DNA of 64,000 nucleotides from Ecdyonurus torrentis. Its lineage: Eukaryota > Arthropoda > Insecta > Ephemeroptera > Heptageniidae. The position numbers and the translations under genes are program-made. Of this stretch, positions 13,801 through 28,647 are shown piece by piece. The notes beneath the pieces are model-generated. The model did no database searches. It saw nothing but the letters and a program-made list of their open reading frames with translations, and was not told the DNA's origin. Within the stretch, counting starts at the first letter, position 1. Every line of letters starts with the position of its first letter. The stretch covers positions 18,771,256 through 18,835,255 of the forward strand of contig OX439132.1 of the NCBI GenBank assembly GCA_949318235.1, given 5' to 3'.

Positions 13801-15639
13801 AGAATTGCAGCACTAAAAGTGTAAATTATTCATTTCATTTTAGTACCTCCAAACGGTATGCTGCTCATCAGTTAAAAAAAAAATAATAATAATAAAAACT
13901 GCATCATCTAAAGAATTTCTTACTTTGATTTTTTTTTGTATTATTATTATTATTTATTTTTAATTTTTACGAATTTGCTTCATGATTCTTTAAGCGTTAA
14001 TAAATGTTCACTGTCTTTGAAACATGATAATTGTTTTCGTAATTAATTTAAGAAATATTTCGTTTTAATTTCTATTAACCCTAGCTGTCATATCTATTAT
14101 ATAACTTTGTGATAAATTTTATTTATATAACAAACTTAATAGCTTAGTTTTGATAATTATGTTATGCAATTAGCCTTGGGTTACTTGCTTTAATATACAA
14201 TTATTATACTATTTTTACTTTGAAAAAATGTGTGGTGCACATCTTACGTTTATTTTTGTATCCAAGAACTTTGAACTGTCTTTTCTTTTTCTTTTTTTTT
14301 TTCTTAAATTAAATGCAATATAATCTTCAAATCTATCAAAAAAATTACATGGTAAGGTAATGTTTTAATTTCATTGTGACCTTCACAAGTTTGGAAGAAA
14401 AAGAAAAAAAAATCGAATGACCTTTCACATCTCTCTATAATTATTTCTTGTTTAGGTCCATAAGATTCTCAAACAAATAATAATCCATGTAATACCAAAC
14501 ATAATAGTTCAGTGCACGGAAAACATGAATTAAAGAAAATTTTCTGTTACACATTAATGTTACTCTTCAGTACAAACCAATAACTTTGTTGAAAAAAGTT
14601 TAAACAGTAACTCGTTAGTATATAAACGTAATTTCTTCAGCGGTAAATAGTTAGCTCTTTACAGTGTTGAGTGTACATTATAATTAATATGTTTGTACAA
14701 TATAATATCTAAAATTTGTAATTCCAATAAAAGTAACATTGATACTGTATGAAATCGACATAAAGGAGAATAAATAAATAATTTATTCTGATTCAATGGT
14801 ACACAGGACCGAGATACTGAAATATATTTTACCAGTGAAAAACTCGCACTTATTCTTATGGGAAAAACACGCACTATGGATTTAAATGGTAAAATATGTT
14901 AATGCGGACCTGTGTATAGGTAGATAGTATACCTTGAAATTAAAATTCTCCAGTTCATTCAAATTTAAAAATCCATAAATATTATAAAAAATTTAATTAA
15001 ATTTTAAAAATTTAACTTCAAAAATCATATAATACGATCATGATAATTAAAAAAATATAATATTAAATAATGAAACATTGAAAAGATATTATATGTATAA
15101 TAATAATATATTATTATGCAAACTTGTTTAGAAATGATTTTAGTATTTTAAAATCAAAATACAAATTAGATAAAGTATAGTGTATATTAATTTCCAATGT
15201 TAGAAGTTAGAACATGATGGTATCTAGCAGAATTTTATTGCGTAGGTCAGGAATGCAAAACTAATAACAGGTTTTTATCAAAATATAAGAACAACTTATT
15301 ATAGGTTGACATTATATTATATCAAGTTACAAAAAGTTAAAATATGTTGTCAGTATAATGGAAAACTATATAAAACGTGTCATTTTTATATACTTACGTA
15401 TATAAATCAGTTCAGTTAATTATATTATGATATGAATCATAAAATCAAATTTTATTGTCTGTTTGAAGTAATTAAGGAAATTCAAAAAATGTTTTTGTTT
15501 TTTATAAAATACACTCTTAATCACGCGGTAATTTGTAAATCACTAAAACAATAACAAACTTACTGTGGCCATTGGGCAGTATATAACACAATTTCAAGCA
15601 TTTGTAATGAAATCATACCTTCTGAATTTAATAATCATC

Positions 15640-15939
15640 TCAACGTTTTAGCAGGGTCAGACTGCTTAAAAAAGAAAGACAGGCAGGGATTGGGTTATTA
15701 GAGGTTATTTTTGGGGGCGTAACTGTTCTGAGGTCAGCCAGGGATTATGGACTGTCCGAGCCTGCTTTTGAGAGAGGGAGAAAGAAAAAAATTAGCAATT
15801 TCTTTTACATAATTATATGGTCTGAGCTAAAAGTATCATCTTATATCGGTGTTCTAAGAGGGGGGCCGAGGGGTGAGTTCTCCTACCGGGGGGTGCGGGT
15901 GGCGAAAGACCCTTTCTATGGGACACATACACCCCTGCG

Positions 15940-15968
<29 letters not shown>
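15640..15968. other. GC-richer island ending in T29
   Basis: This stretch stands out from the AT-rich surroundings, with G runs near 15860 and 15890, and ends at a 29-base T run at 15940-15968. No open frame or structural RNA is recognised. It may be a degraded mobile-element insertion. Confidence 0.3.
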
Positions 15969-15972
<4 letters not shown>

Positions 15973-16739
15973 TACAATTTCTGCGAAATGATGAGTTTCA
16001 GTTTCTATTCCTGTAAAATTTCTATATACTGTAATAATGTGCCATGTTGATTTATTTCCATATTTACTGCTATTCGGAAGTTGGCCGTTGTAATGTATAG
16101 TGGTCGTCATACATAATATGCATTATGTATAATGTATGTTAGGAATGACGTTGTTTTTATAATGTAGATACAAAACTAATACTATAAAGGTGAAGTGCTA
16201 TATGTATGTAATTATAATATGTACATTTCTTACCGGAGCGGAGCCCCGGCAAGCTCTGGGCTTACTTTAAGCCCTGAAAGGATCAAGAAACACATTTTTA
16301 TTAGTTTAAAATTTTACTTCACTCTATCGTTCTCTCTTTCTCATTCTGTCATAATAAAATTTATTCAATAAATTAAATTAAAAATAGATGTAATTCATAA
16401 ATGAATTAGATATTGCACAAATGAATGCATTGAGCGCTTAAACATTAGATTTTTTTTACAATCAAATTATGTTGGCATTATTATTATTATTATTTATTTA
16501 CATTTTTAAATAAAAAAAGACGAGGAACAAGTATTTCTTTAAACAAGCTAACTTTGCAAAACTTCTAAAATATACAACCATTAATGAAGTATAAATTTTG
16601 CTACCAATTAGCAATGAAAAATATTTTTAAAGAATTAGAAATGTTATAAAAAATAAAAATACGGACAGGTTGGTATTAGTGGCTCTATAGCAGTGATACG
16701 CATGTAATCTATAATTAATTTAACACAACGCAGACAATC

Positions 16740-16771
<32 letters not shown>

Positions 16772-16911
16772 CATAGAATTCTATGATACAGTCTTTCCCA
16801 CTTACAAAATATCTATTAATTTTTTGTAGCTTTTTTTTCTCCTTCATCGTTAACGAATTAGGTGCGATCTTGAGCTCTTCAGTATTTTAGATCATATTTA
16901 GCATGCAAACG

Positions 16912-17033
<122 letters not shown>

Positions 17034-17241
17034 AAAAATAAGTTTAAAAAAATGGAATTTTAATTTTCTTTTGCTTGATATTAAGATCTATAGGAAATAA
17101 AATTTTGCAAAGAAAATTATTTATATATCCTTGAAAACATTTATAGTTCGCAGACTTCATTTAGTCTACTGAAAATTTCAAGACGTCAATTTTCAGTGTT
17201 CATACGTAATGAGGGAGATCAACAACAACAACAACAAAAAG

Positions 17242-17470
17242 ATGGGGACTATTTTATATTCTAAAAGAGGACGTTTGAAAATCGAAAAATGACGTCATGA
17301 CTATAGCATATGAAATGTCACCTCTCGCAACATTATTTCGCGACTTTAAAAAGTTAATTAAAAATACTTAATAAACTCAAATATATCAGAAATTTGTGTA
17401 TCTATCGATTCAGGACAATGTTCTCTTTTTGAATATGCAATAAAAAATTACCCCTTAAAATTTTATAACC
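17242..17470 (-). repeat. Dispersed foldback repeat, copy 1
   Basis: Read on the minus strand, this segment runs from an AAGGGGTAATTTTTTATTG end through ACATTGTCCTGAATCGATAG to an AATGACGTCATTTT-like core. The same order occurs on the plus strand at 62951-63272 with many substitutions and a longer centre. Its two ends share weak inverted similarity (TCTAAAAGAGGAC against AAAAAGAGAACATTGTCC). Confidence 0.7.
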
Positions 17471-18501
17471 TTCCTCATTCTCACTGTTGTTAATTGTTAT
17501 AGTAACTTCCAAACATCACAAAAATAATAAATTTAATTAACTGTTATATTGTATTGTTTTAAAATTCATAATCATAATACTTATATGTTTGCGTTGGCAT
17601 ATTATTTAAAGTTATAAGAATATTTTATTGATATCCTACATCAGCTCTACAAAATTAAGAATTCCTTACATCAAACATATTTGATCAAAAATATGTATAA
17701 TATAATATAATGACCTTAAATTGCAATGGCTTTGTTGTTTTGAAAACAGATTTAGAAATTAGGTAATAAAAAAAATTGCTTTCATTTATTTTATACAAAA
17801 TAAATAAAATACTGTATAATATTATATAAATAACGTATGAAGGTGTTAAAAGCATTTCACTTACAAAAATTTGTTGACAGAGAACGAGAATAAAAAATAG
17901 TTCGCTCTGTTTACTTTGCGTCCTTGCTGTTATCCGCTCGATCATACCTTTGTTTTTCCTGAAGGGGGTAATATGTAGTTTGTTGTTAGTGTAAAAAACG
18001 TAGGAGTGACGTGATGTGTAAGTAGAGATCTTTATTCTATTTTTGAATCCATTTTAATTGAAAAATAAATACATTAATTAATTACATTAATTTCCATGTT
18101 AGTTTTCAATTTTATTTTCTTGCAGTTTATATTTCTTGTAATGTTTTTATGTTTATAATATAATTAATTGAAAAAAAAAATCCTAAAACTTTTACTACGT
18201 GTCTGTGAATTCAATTTCTTTGAATATCGAGAGTAAAAAAGTTTATGTTCGCTCGGTTTGACCTTTTGACTGTCTATTGTTGTTCATACATTCAAATTCA
18301 TTAAGCAACTATCATTTGTCACTGTTACATCACTGTCTTCTCTGCTATATTATGACGACTTGTATGACGGCTTTCTTTCTCTATATTCAAGTTTAGCATT
18401 TGTCAGTAGTATCTTTAATAATAATAATTTTATTGGCAAGGTATTTTGTTGATTTTGTATAATTAGGCAATAGAATCATTAGCTTACACACTATGTAAGT
18501 A

Positions 18502-18705
18502 TATAGGGTAAATGCATTCATATTAAAGTCGACGACATCTTGGATCACTCAATAACATGGGCCGCATAGAAAAATGACTCATTTTGCCAGTTTAAAAATA
18601 CTTTCCAATATTTTTTTTCGAGTATTGATGCTGTTAATAGGTTGAATTAGTATCTCAAGTATGTGAGAAAAATAACACTAACAAAAAATTAAAAAGCAAA
18701 AGCAA

Positions 18706-18750
<45 letters not shown>

Positions 18751-18852
18751 CAATAAATTAAGTTTTTCCTATGCTGAGCAATGTTATTCATTACTCCAGT
18801 ATGGCCCCCAAGTGCATTAAATATGACGTCATGTGGATACATCCTATAGCGA
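18502..18852 (+). repeat. Dispersed repeat family B, copy 1
   Basis: Shares long stretches with the reverse complement of 61358-61674: TTAAAGTCGACG, CTCAATAACATGGG, TTGAATTAGTATCTCAAGTA with TGTGAGAAAAATAAC, and CTATGCTGAGCAATGTTA with ACTCCAGTATGGCC. This copy carries a poly-A tract (18711-18749) in the middle. No protein-coding capacity is recognised. Confidence 0.85.
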
Positions 18853-18942
18853 TGCACTTATATGCTTTTGTACTGGATTTCAAATTTATTTCTATACTTT
18901 TTGGCACGTTGTTATTTGTCCCTTTTAACAGCATAACATTTT

Positions 18943-18974
<32 letters not shown>

Positions 18975-19611
18975 GTAATTTTTGATGTATATTTCTATAC
19001 TTTTAGTGATTTTTAACACATTTCTATTAAAGTAATTTAGACTGTAAACATCCTTTAAATGTTTTTAAACCAATTGTAAATAATAATATTTTTCTTGACA
19101 TTGTTCTCGATTTTTTTTCTTTCTTTATTATATATTAAAATTCATATATCATATCATATTATTCATATTATTAATATTATTATTATATTATAATTCACAC
19201 GTTATTTTGAAACATAATAAAAAAAAAACTCACGCTACTAAAAACTGCATTAAAAAAATTGCATGCTACCAATTTTCCCCCTCTCCTATACTATCTTAAC
19301 ATTCATTCTATAATATAATAATAAAATAAAACTTTCCACACTTGTGTAGCTAATCAAACTAAAGTTAATTTACCGAAAAAAAATATTGTAACACTATTTT
19401 TTTTTAAATAAGTTTTTGAACTTTTATTGTTATCATTTAATTTACTTGTTTACTTATTTTTATTTACAAAGCATACAATGCTAAATTAAGGAGCCAGACG
19501 ACATTTAGCACCTCAAGAAAAAAACGTACAAAGAAAAAAAATATTTATTTTTAAATATATTTATACAAAAGCTAAAATTAGATCCAAGGACAAGTGTACT
19601 TACAATAGTGC

Positions 19612-19613
<2 letters not shown>

Positions 19614-19661
<48 letters not shown>
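19614..19661. repeat. Poly-T tract, 48 bases
   Basis: An uninterrupted T homopolymer. Confidence 0.95.
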
Positions 19662-19664
<3 letters not shown>

Positions 19665-22600
19665 TCCAGAATGAGAATGTTAAGTAAGGTAGTAAATGAA
19701 AGAAGTGTTTCCAGCGTGACAATCGCGTTCACGTAAAGTCACATATAGGTCACGCTTAGGTCACGGGTGCAGAGAGATGTTTCAACTATAAATTATATTT
19801 AATGTACAGTATACCATTACATAACACAGTATACATAAACTTTCGAAATGTATAAAATATGCTTATGTTGAAAAATTTCATTAGTAAAATTACTATATTA
19901 ATTTCAGTTTCTTGAGTGTTTTTTTATGAAATAAAAAAAAAGTGACTTCCATCTGCGAAATATGTTACAATAGAGATTTTATTGATATAGTAACTTTTTG
20001 ATTCTGAATAATATAAAAACTAATTGAAGTGATCCATCAAGTCTATATGCATAGTATCATAATACTACGTTATGAAACTTTTTTCTTGTCACTGAAATTT
20101 ATGTCAAGTGCTATATTTATTTTGAAGTATATTGACTATATGTCGTATATATTTTGAATTGTTATGGTAAATGTATTAATTATCAGTAAGCTTGTCACTA
20201 TTATCGTGGCATTTCAGTCTTGTAGTCGTTACTCAAATGTTCTATAATAACTTTAATGTTAACTCTAATATGTCTCAAATTACAACGCTATACCTTTAAC
20301 TTTAACGTTAACAGCTCTTTTAGACGATATGTATTTTAATGACTTTTCATAAGTTTGATTATTTATCAAGTTATTATTTTACTTATATTTACTTATTTAT
20401 AATTAAACAGGTATTTTTGTATTTATTTTTTCTCTCTCCTCGTCAGTTGATTTTGTTTTATAGTCAGTATAAGTAAAAATTACTTTCAAAAAGTAACGTT
20501 TTAGTTATAGCTATTTGTTAACTTCAAATTTTGTTAATCTATAACCTATAACGTTATTTTTTGCAAATTTTGTTAATCTATATTATAGAAATAACCAGTT
20601 AACGTTATAATAGTTAACTGTTAACTTAACGTTAACGACTTTACGTTAAACGACTACAAAACTCTGGCAGTTGCATTTTAAAAATATGCCACTTTTTTTA
20701 GGGCTTTGAAATTTTAATTAAAAACGATTGGAAATTCATCTGTCTTGTATCAAAAAAATTCCCTAAACTGAATATACTGTAGAATTCCTAAATTTCTTCT
20801 AAAATTTAAGATCATATGTATCAAGTATATTTTATAGTAGAAACAAGTAAATAAATAAAAATCCAAGTGCTGGTAATAGCGATGCGATGCGATAAGTTAA
20901 TAACTAGAACATATTATACTTTAGAATTTGAAAAATGTAAAATAAATTGCTTACTAAAAAAATATTTTATAGCATACTTAAAATTTAAGTATCGGTTATA
21001 GTTTCGCTAAAAATGTAGTAAAGTGAAAAACAAGTTATTTTAGCCTCATCTTTATTACCACTTACATACTTTATAGTTTCTCTGGATTCCTAAAGTTTTG
21101 GTAAGTTTATTATATCAAGAATTAAACATTTCACTTTCAATCTTACTTGAAAAAAAAAACTACTGCCAAAATATATATTTTAAAACAATATTATATTAAA
21201 AATTTAGATGAAAGAATATCCTTGAAATTTGCAAAATTAATCGTCTGAAAATCTAAATTGATAATCTGACCATGCACTTTCAATAGATCTTTGTTTTTGA
21301 ACAGCCTTTTCAAAATACCACACCCTTTTTTCTCAAGACTTCCGTATTATCCTTTAATAATTCCAAGTTTCATTTTTTTTAAACCATCACTATGTATTAA
21401 AGTTTGTTATTCATTGATCTCCAAGCAAGACAAAATATTTCTTAGTTCTTTAATATTATATTTTATCTGTCAAGAATGATTTATAAGAACTCAAGATAAT
21501 GTTTGATTTATTGAAGTTTAAAAAAAAATGTAACAAAAAAAGTTAATAGACTTTTACAATCATTAACATATAGAGAAATCCTATATAATATGATGAAGTC
21601 ACAATATTAAATGATGTGAGTAAGCTATAGGTATTTATTAATGGAGTGTAGTAATATTTATACTATATAGCTTGATGACTATTTAGATTAAATTTATTAT
21701 ATCTGCCATTTGAATAGCAAAAATGAGTTATAAAATTTTGAAACCATGATTTTTATTGTGGAGTAATATTGTCTGTGCTAACCCGAAATTCTTGCATTTT
21801 TTTTAATGGATGATTTTCTGTTATTTGTAAATTTTATACAAAAAATAACAGAATTCAAAATGTAATTAAAAAGTACATAAACAAATCAAAGTTTAAATTA
21901 CTAGTTTAAATTAAATTAAATTATTAGTTTGATGGGATTATTGTTTTTGCAAATCTCCTCTTTTTTTATGTATCAATTTTCGTATAAATATAATACTCGT
22001 AACTATCATTGCTCTGCAGTTGCAATTTTATTTCATTTAACTAGAACATAGTAAATAATATACTGTATAATACTAATTTTCTTCTACTATACTGTTTGAT
22101 GCTGTTTTAATAAATGTAGCATAATTGTACTGAATTAAATTTAATTAATGGTGGAATATATACATAAATTTGTATTTATAAAATTAACAAAAAGATATTA
22201 TTTTTAGGGAACTAATATAAGGTGAAATGCATAGAATTGCCAATGTTCTACCATAATATTTCAATATAAACATTATTATATACATAGATTTAATTTATTT
22301 AAAAATAGTTATCGTGCCTGCAATATTTATCAAGTTTTACTCTAGAATCCCAGACTATACTTGCTGTTTTATTATAGTCTTAGAAATAAAACTGACACAG
22401 TAATCTATAAAAAAAATAAATGTAATTTTCTAATTAAAATTTTATTGGGTATAAATTTTATTAATTAAGCATGCTCTTTTAAATTAGTTTCAAAAGAACA
22501 TAAATAAAGATACATGAAACAGCTTAAAATGTATTAAATTAAAACATTTCAACGTATTAATATGGTTGATAAGGCATGAAACAGCAAATCATTGTAATTT

Positions 22601-23746
22601 ATATTGTATTGGCTAATAATTTATATCTATACGATTTAACGCACCGTATAAATCATGATATTCTGATTTCCTCATTAAAATAACAGATATCAAAATATAC
22701 AATTTATTTAATACAGAATGATAAAAAAATTAGCATAATAATATAATGTAATTGCCTAACCATGTTAATAATAAATATTACTAATTAAAATAATTATATT
22801 ATATTTTTGAAACTTCCATACTGGAAAGTTTCCAAAATACACTTTCTTTATTTATTATCAGTGTATGACTCTAATTAAAAATAAAAAAAAAGTACGCAAT
22901 GATATGTAGTAATAAAATAATTGTTTTATTATTATTGCTTAAAGTACCAAATTTAGTTTCAAGTATGACAATTTTTCCTTTCACATAAATAGGAGAAAAG
23001 GGCTAATTATATATTTATTTTTTCTATTGTACTTTGTATAAAAAATGACATGTCAATATAAACACACGCAATGTAATCTTCACTTTTTTTATATTTTTTA
23101 TGATGCTACATATTATCACACATTATACGAAGGTCTCTATGTTCTTAAAATTTTACAACCCTAATTAAAAGATTTGCTTTGTAGGTAATTTATTATTATT
23201 ATTATTTTAAAGTTTTAGTAAAATGTATCTATTGTTCTCATTCTTATAACTACCGCAAATTTCATTACAAAATGTGCAATATTATTTAATGTTTTAACAA
23301 GGCATCCAAAAGAAGACTTACAAGTTAGCATGCCTTGGTTTTAACCATGCTATTTTTAGTTGTTGTTGTTGATGTTTTTTTTTTTTTTTTTAATAAATAT
23401 TTTGTTATTTTCTAATGCTCGTTGATTTAATCCAGAACTAGCATTTGAAATGTGTAATATTTGTAGATGATTAAGGTTCAATAGGCTATACAAGTAGTGT
23501 ATTAAAATTATTCTTCATCTTGGACATTACTTATTGTTGCATTACTGACAAATTAAAATACCCATTTCTTGGCTTGTGTGTCTTTATATTTATTTTTTGT
23601 CACGTGCGGACATAACTATGAAAAAAGTAAACACGAAAGCATTCTCTATTCAATAAGTTTGTAATATATTACGTAAACCTAATTACGTATAAACTTAATT
23701 ATATATTATATTTTTTAACAATTTCATAATTGTTGTTTTTGCAGGC

Positions 23747-23917
23747 ATGGAGGTGCTGCTGCGCGTATGTGCTGCGCTGCAGTCGCTTCTGCGCATCATC
23801 ACGCACCCTTTCTTCTGGCTGTACAACCTGAGACCTACCCCACCTTGCCCTGCCATCACTGAACCCTTATTGCTACTTAGTGCATCTGAACTTGCTCGCA
23901 GAATAAGAAATGGACAG
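23747..23917 (+). CDS. FAAH2: Amidase exon 1 (aa 1-57)
   Basis: Start codon 2 nt after an acceptor AG (23743-23744). Encodes the hydrophobic N-terminus and the start of the amidase fold; donor CAG|GTAAGT, phase 0. Confidence 0.88.
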
Positions 23918-26524
23918 GTAAGTCACGTTGTTTTTCGCAATTTCAGTAATTATACAAATTAATACAATAATATGTTTTAAAATTAAAAATATTAAATTAT
24001 CCGATTCATTTTGCGTCATTAAGTAAAGAAAGCTTATTAGTTCTTGTAATGATTGAAATTATAAATGAAATTTGATTGCATGCCATTTTAATAAATAAGA
24101 TAATATAATATAGTATACTACTGTAGAAATATTATTATGTAAGGTTTACTTGCAAATTTTTTATAAATGTTCCAACATTATATTCTTAAATAATCGTTTC
24201 GAAAACTGGGCAGCGGCAACTTCATGTTTTAGGCTGTCCCAATTTGGGCATTTTAAATTAGGATTTTATCCTAACTATCTATCGCAGATCAGCCAAAATC
24301 GTGAGGCTGTCGCTTCTCTGTTAAAGTACTTTAACTGCTATTTGTAATGGACAATATCTGTGGGCAATGTGGGTTTTACTGGCTAAATTTTTTACCTTTC
24401 AAAATATTAAAATCATAACTCAAATTTATCCTTCAGGAACGTATAACATTCTACAAATCAGAATTTTTTTTGAAGCAACTTTTATTTTCATTCATTTGAT
24501 TATTATTATCATTATTAATTATTATTTTATAATGACAGCTAAATTTTTATTAACTTTAAAATATGTTAAAAATATATTATGTGATTTAACCTTGCTACAC
24601 CTTTTATTATTATACTGTACACTTCTACGACTAAATAAAAAAATACTTGAATAAGTCTTTCGTTAGATAATAAAATATTTAATATAAACACAGTTGGGAT
24701 CCTATAACAATAAACATTATACACTATGCAGCTATACAGATTACTTTAAAATTACTTGTCACTGATTATATATTGACTTGAAGTTATTCGCTACTTACAT
24801 AATGCGTTGTTGTAAATATTAACTAAGCATACACATGAGAATAATGACACCATTTAAACATGCGTCATTACCAAGCTGAATTCTTTGCAAATCACTACCC
24901 TTCAAACGCCCTTTACGAGATTTGTTTTTTCTTATATACGCCCATCAGAAATATTAATAAATTTTCAAAATAAATCTTTTGTTCGCATATCTTAAATCAT
25001 GAAACACAACAATATATGATGATTTTTTTAGCATAGTCATTGACAAAAACAAAGAACTTATTAATAAAAATTTATTAAGTTTAATATAAAGTCTGTTAAT
25101 ATCTTTGAAAGTTATTAAAGTCAAATATACTTCAAAACGCGCTTTCGTCATAAATTCCTTAACTTATTGGCTAGATTGAATTCAATAATTGTTATCTGAC
25201 ATAAAATATTCTCAAATTATTGAAAGGGGTTACACTGAAAAAAGTAACTTTTACTGCATGTAGCAAAGAACTGAACTTTAGTCCTCATAAATAATGTATA
25301 TTTTCCAGTAAAAATAAATTTGCAAGTGGGAGTTTTAGTGCAATATTTTCAACCTTTTTAAATATAATTTTATTGGTTTTGTAAGTCAAACAACATTTAT
25401 AGGCAAAATTCCATGGTTATTAATTATATTTTGTTTATAAAAAATTTCAGTGTACTTTTCGTTGACGAATTTCTGTTCCTATCTGATAATATGAGGAAAC
25501 ATTCTTTTCATCTTGATTATTATGAATTTCCCATTGATCTTGCAAATATATTCATATTTATTCATCATTAATTAATATCATTATTAAGTTTCCCTTTTTC
25601 TGTTTATTTTCGTTACAAATGCTATAAAAACACTTCAGCTTAAAATTATTTAAAAAATCAGCCTCATTATAATAAGAAAATCATTATATTAAATTTAAAT
25701 GACATAATTAAAATTCGTTGAATAATACTTATATAACCTTATTACCAAATCAGTGACAAAACAATTAAACAATAATGTATTTAATTACTGTACTTTAAAT
25801 GGGCGTTACCTATGAAAATCCTAACAATGAATTATAATTGTATGAATATTATTGTTATATATATATATTGCCAAATAAATAGCTAGACTTAAGAATAAGT
25901 ATAGTAAGATTTCTATATATGGACTTGAAATAAAATTAACATGCTAAAATAATATATTCTTATATTAATGAATAATCATGATTTTATTGGTCTGTGTCTG
26001 TATACATTGTTACTTTAAGGTTATTGCTTCATAAGCTTACAGTCGTAATGAGCACGAAGTATAAAACATTATGAATTTATTAGAAGCGAAAGCTGTTCAG
26101 TATCAAATTAATGTAAGCGTCGTTATTTATACTCTACGGTATATTTAACAATCTTCAATTAAGGGGTCAGAGATTCAAATTCTACAAATTTTGATTGGAT
26201 AATGCTATATTAAATTTGGTATCATTTTAAATCTTATCGTATCAGCTATCAATGTTGAAAAATATAGGGTAGGTTATCATTAAAATACAGAAGGAAAATT
26301 TGTGTTGAAAGAAATAGTATGATATGATACAATATGATAATTTAGTAAATAGTATGAAAATTTTAGTGTCTAAAATTTTATACATCCGTAATTCAAACAT
26401 TTGCATGGTGACACCATATAATTTTTTATATATTTTGGTTCATCGTGGCTAAAAGTACCAATGTGCTTGAAATTGAGGCCTTTTAACTTTAAACATCACA
26501 GTAAAAATTTTCATTGATTTTCAT

Positions 26525-26555
<31 letters not shown>

Positions 26556-28607
26556 TAATAGAATTTTTCTTCTCGAGTATTTATGCAGCATTAAATGCAT
26601 TAATACATTAAATCCCAGCAATCGTACAATCGTATGGTATGAGTTTTAAAACATTCGTTATTATATTATAAAATCAAATAAAAGCTTTTGATGTATATCT
26701 TTGTTTGCGAACTATAAAGTGTGTGTGTTTATTTTAATTTTAGTTACATAGTGATGCAATGAAGATGATTTGCAAATATATATATTTTTACTGTAGTATT
26801 CACACGTCTCATTGTCATGACGACAAGTGTACCCTTGACTTTGCTAACACTTAATTTTTATATTAACAATGACTTTATGAGTATGCATATTATAAGCCGT
26901 AAGACGCAAATGTATATTATATTGATATACACTACAGCGTTAGCTTTATTTCGATCTTCTCGCGTCAAAGTAAACTAACTACACTTTACAAATTTTACTC
27001 AAAATGAACGATCTACACTTTTCAAATTCCAAGGTCACCCGTTTACTTCTCCTGTTATCCATGAAGAAGCGCCACATGTAGATCGTTCATTTTGAGTAAA
27101 ATTTGTAAAGTGTAGTTAGTTCACTTTTATGCACGAAGATCAATCTACAACTTTAAAATTTAGAAATGTTAAAATATTTCTTGCTTGGAAAAATATTCAT
27201 TTCGATAATAAAAGATGAAATGCTTCAAAATTGCCTTTTAAAGTAAATAAAATTTCAATTATTACTGGAGCGATGGTATTCCATTTTAGAACTAAGAAAT
27301 TTATGATAAAAACAAAACACAAAAAAACTTAATGAACTTACAAGTTAACTTAGTCACTATACATTTCTTTCGTGAGAATTTCTTCACTTAGTGACGTAAT
27401 AACCAATAATTCTAGAATACTTATAGCATTGTAAGACTATGTACAAGGTTTTCAATGCTTATATTTTAGAGTGTATTTAAATTTTAAATATTATGGGGGT
27501 GTCACCATGACATTTTTTGAATTACTGAGGTCTGTAGGTCTGAATTGTTAAACTGTAGGTCTATTGGACTTCTTATTTATCTACCCTGAAATTTTCATCA
27601 GGGTTAACTGACAATAAACTTTTAAAAATGACACTCAATTTGACAACGATAGTTGATTCAAGTCTGGAGATATTGAACTGAAGTCTGGATATTTATAATG
27701 AACTGTCCGACCCCTTTCTTTAGATAAAATTTTTATAATATTTGAGAAAACTGGTACATAAAATTTAGTACGTTATAAAGTAATGTGTAGGAAGCATTCA
27801 ACACCACGTACTTTCAGTTTTGTAAGATGATGAAAGTAGACTTTGTAATGATGACAAAGTTTTAGCCTGCACTGCAAGAGAAAACGCCAAATTTGGCAAA
27901 CATATAGAATGCATATTTCAACCAATGTAATTAATCATTGATATTGCTTGCATTTAATAATATAATAAGTGTACCATAATATATACCTTTATTCTTAACA
28001 TCATACAAGTGATAAATGATGTACTTTTTTTATCTTTCGAAAGTATAATTTTGTCTCAAGAGTAAACCAACATCACAAGAACTTTCACAATCTAAATATA
28101 TTTGACCACATCATAAAAATGACCAAGGTAGTGAAACATATTTTTGTATGTTTTTGTGTTCATTGAATTAGGAGTCAGAGTAATGGTTTGGGGACTTTCT
28201 TCAATTATATTTTACATTAACAATACTTTCAAGATGACGTATTGAATTTCTTTAAATAATTTATGAAAATGTATAATAATATTTATAATTATATATTTAA
28301 AACATAAATTGTTTAATAAATTGCGTTCATTAAACCTGGAAGTAACAATATACTGTGTCAATGAAAATCTATTTTTGGTCTTAAAACCACTTTTCATAAA
28401 TAAATAATGTTTTTGTATGAAATAATGTTACCTGTCTTTATTGAAGAAAAAAATTTAACAAACAAATAAAGGATAAAAATAACTCATGTAATATGACGGA
28501 AGTATTACACCCACTTGGAACAAAGGAAATTTATTTATCGCTAAAACTATTATAGACAAAAATTGGCTAGACATAACACGAGACTTGATTGTAAGGTGAA
28601 CGAGTTT

Positions 28608-28647
<40 letters not shown>

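Noticed and set aside
16225..16290. Small GC-rich segment with a short stem, checked as a possible tRNA
   Set aside because: No cloverleaf, no A/B box and no anticodon arm could be fitted.
24150..24654. Two open frames in amidase intron 1
   Set aside because: AT-rich frames without splice support or recognised motifs.
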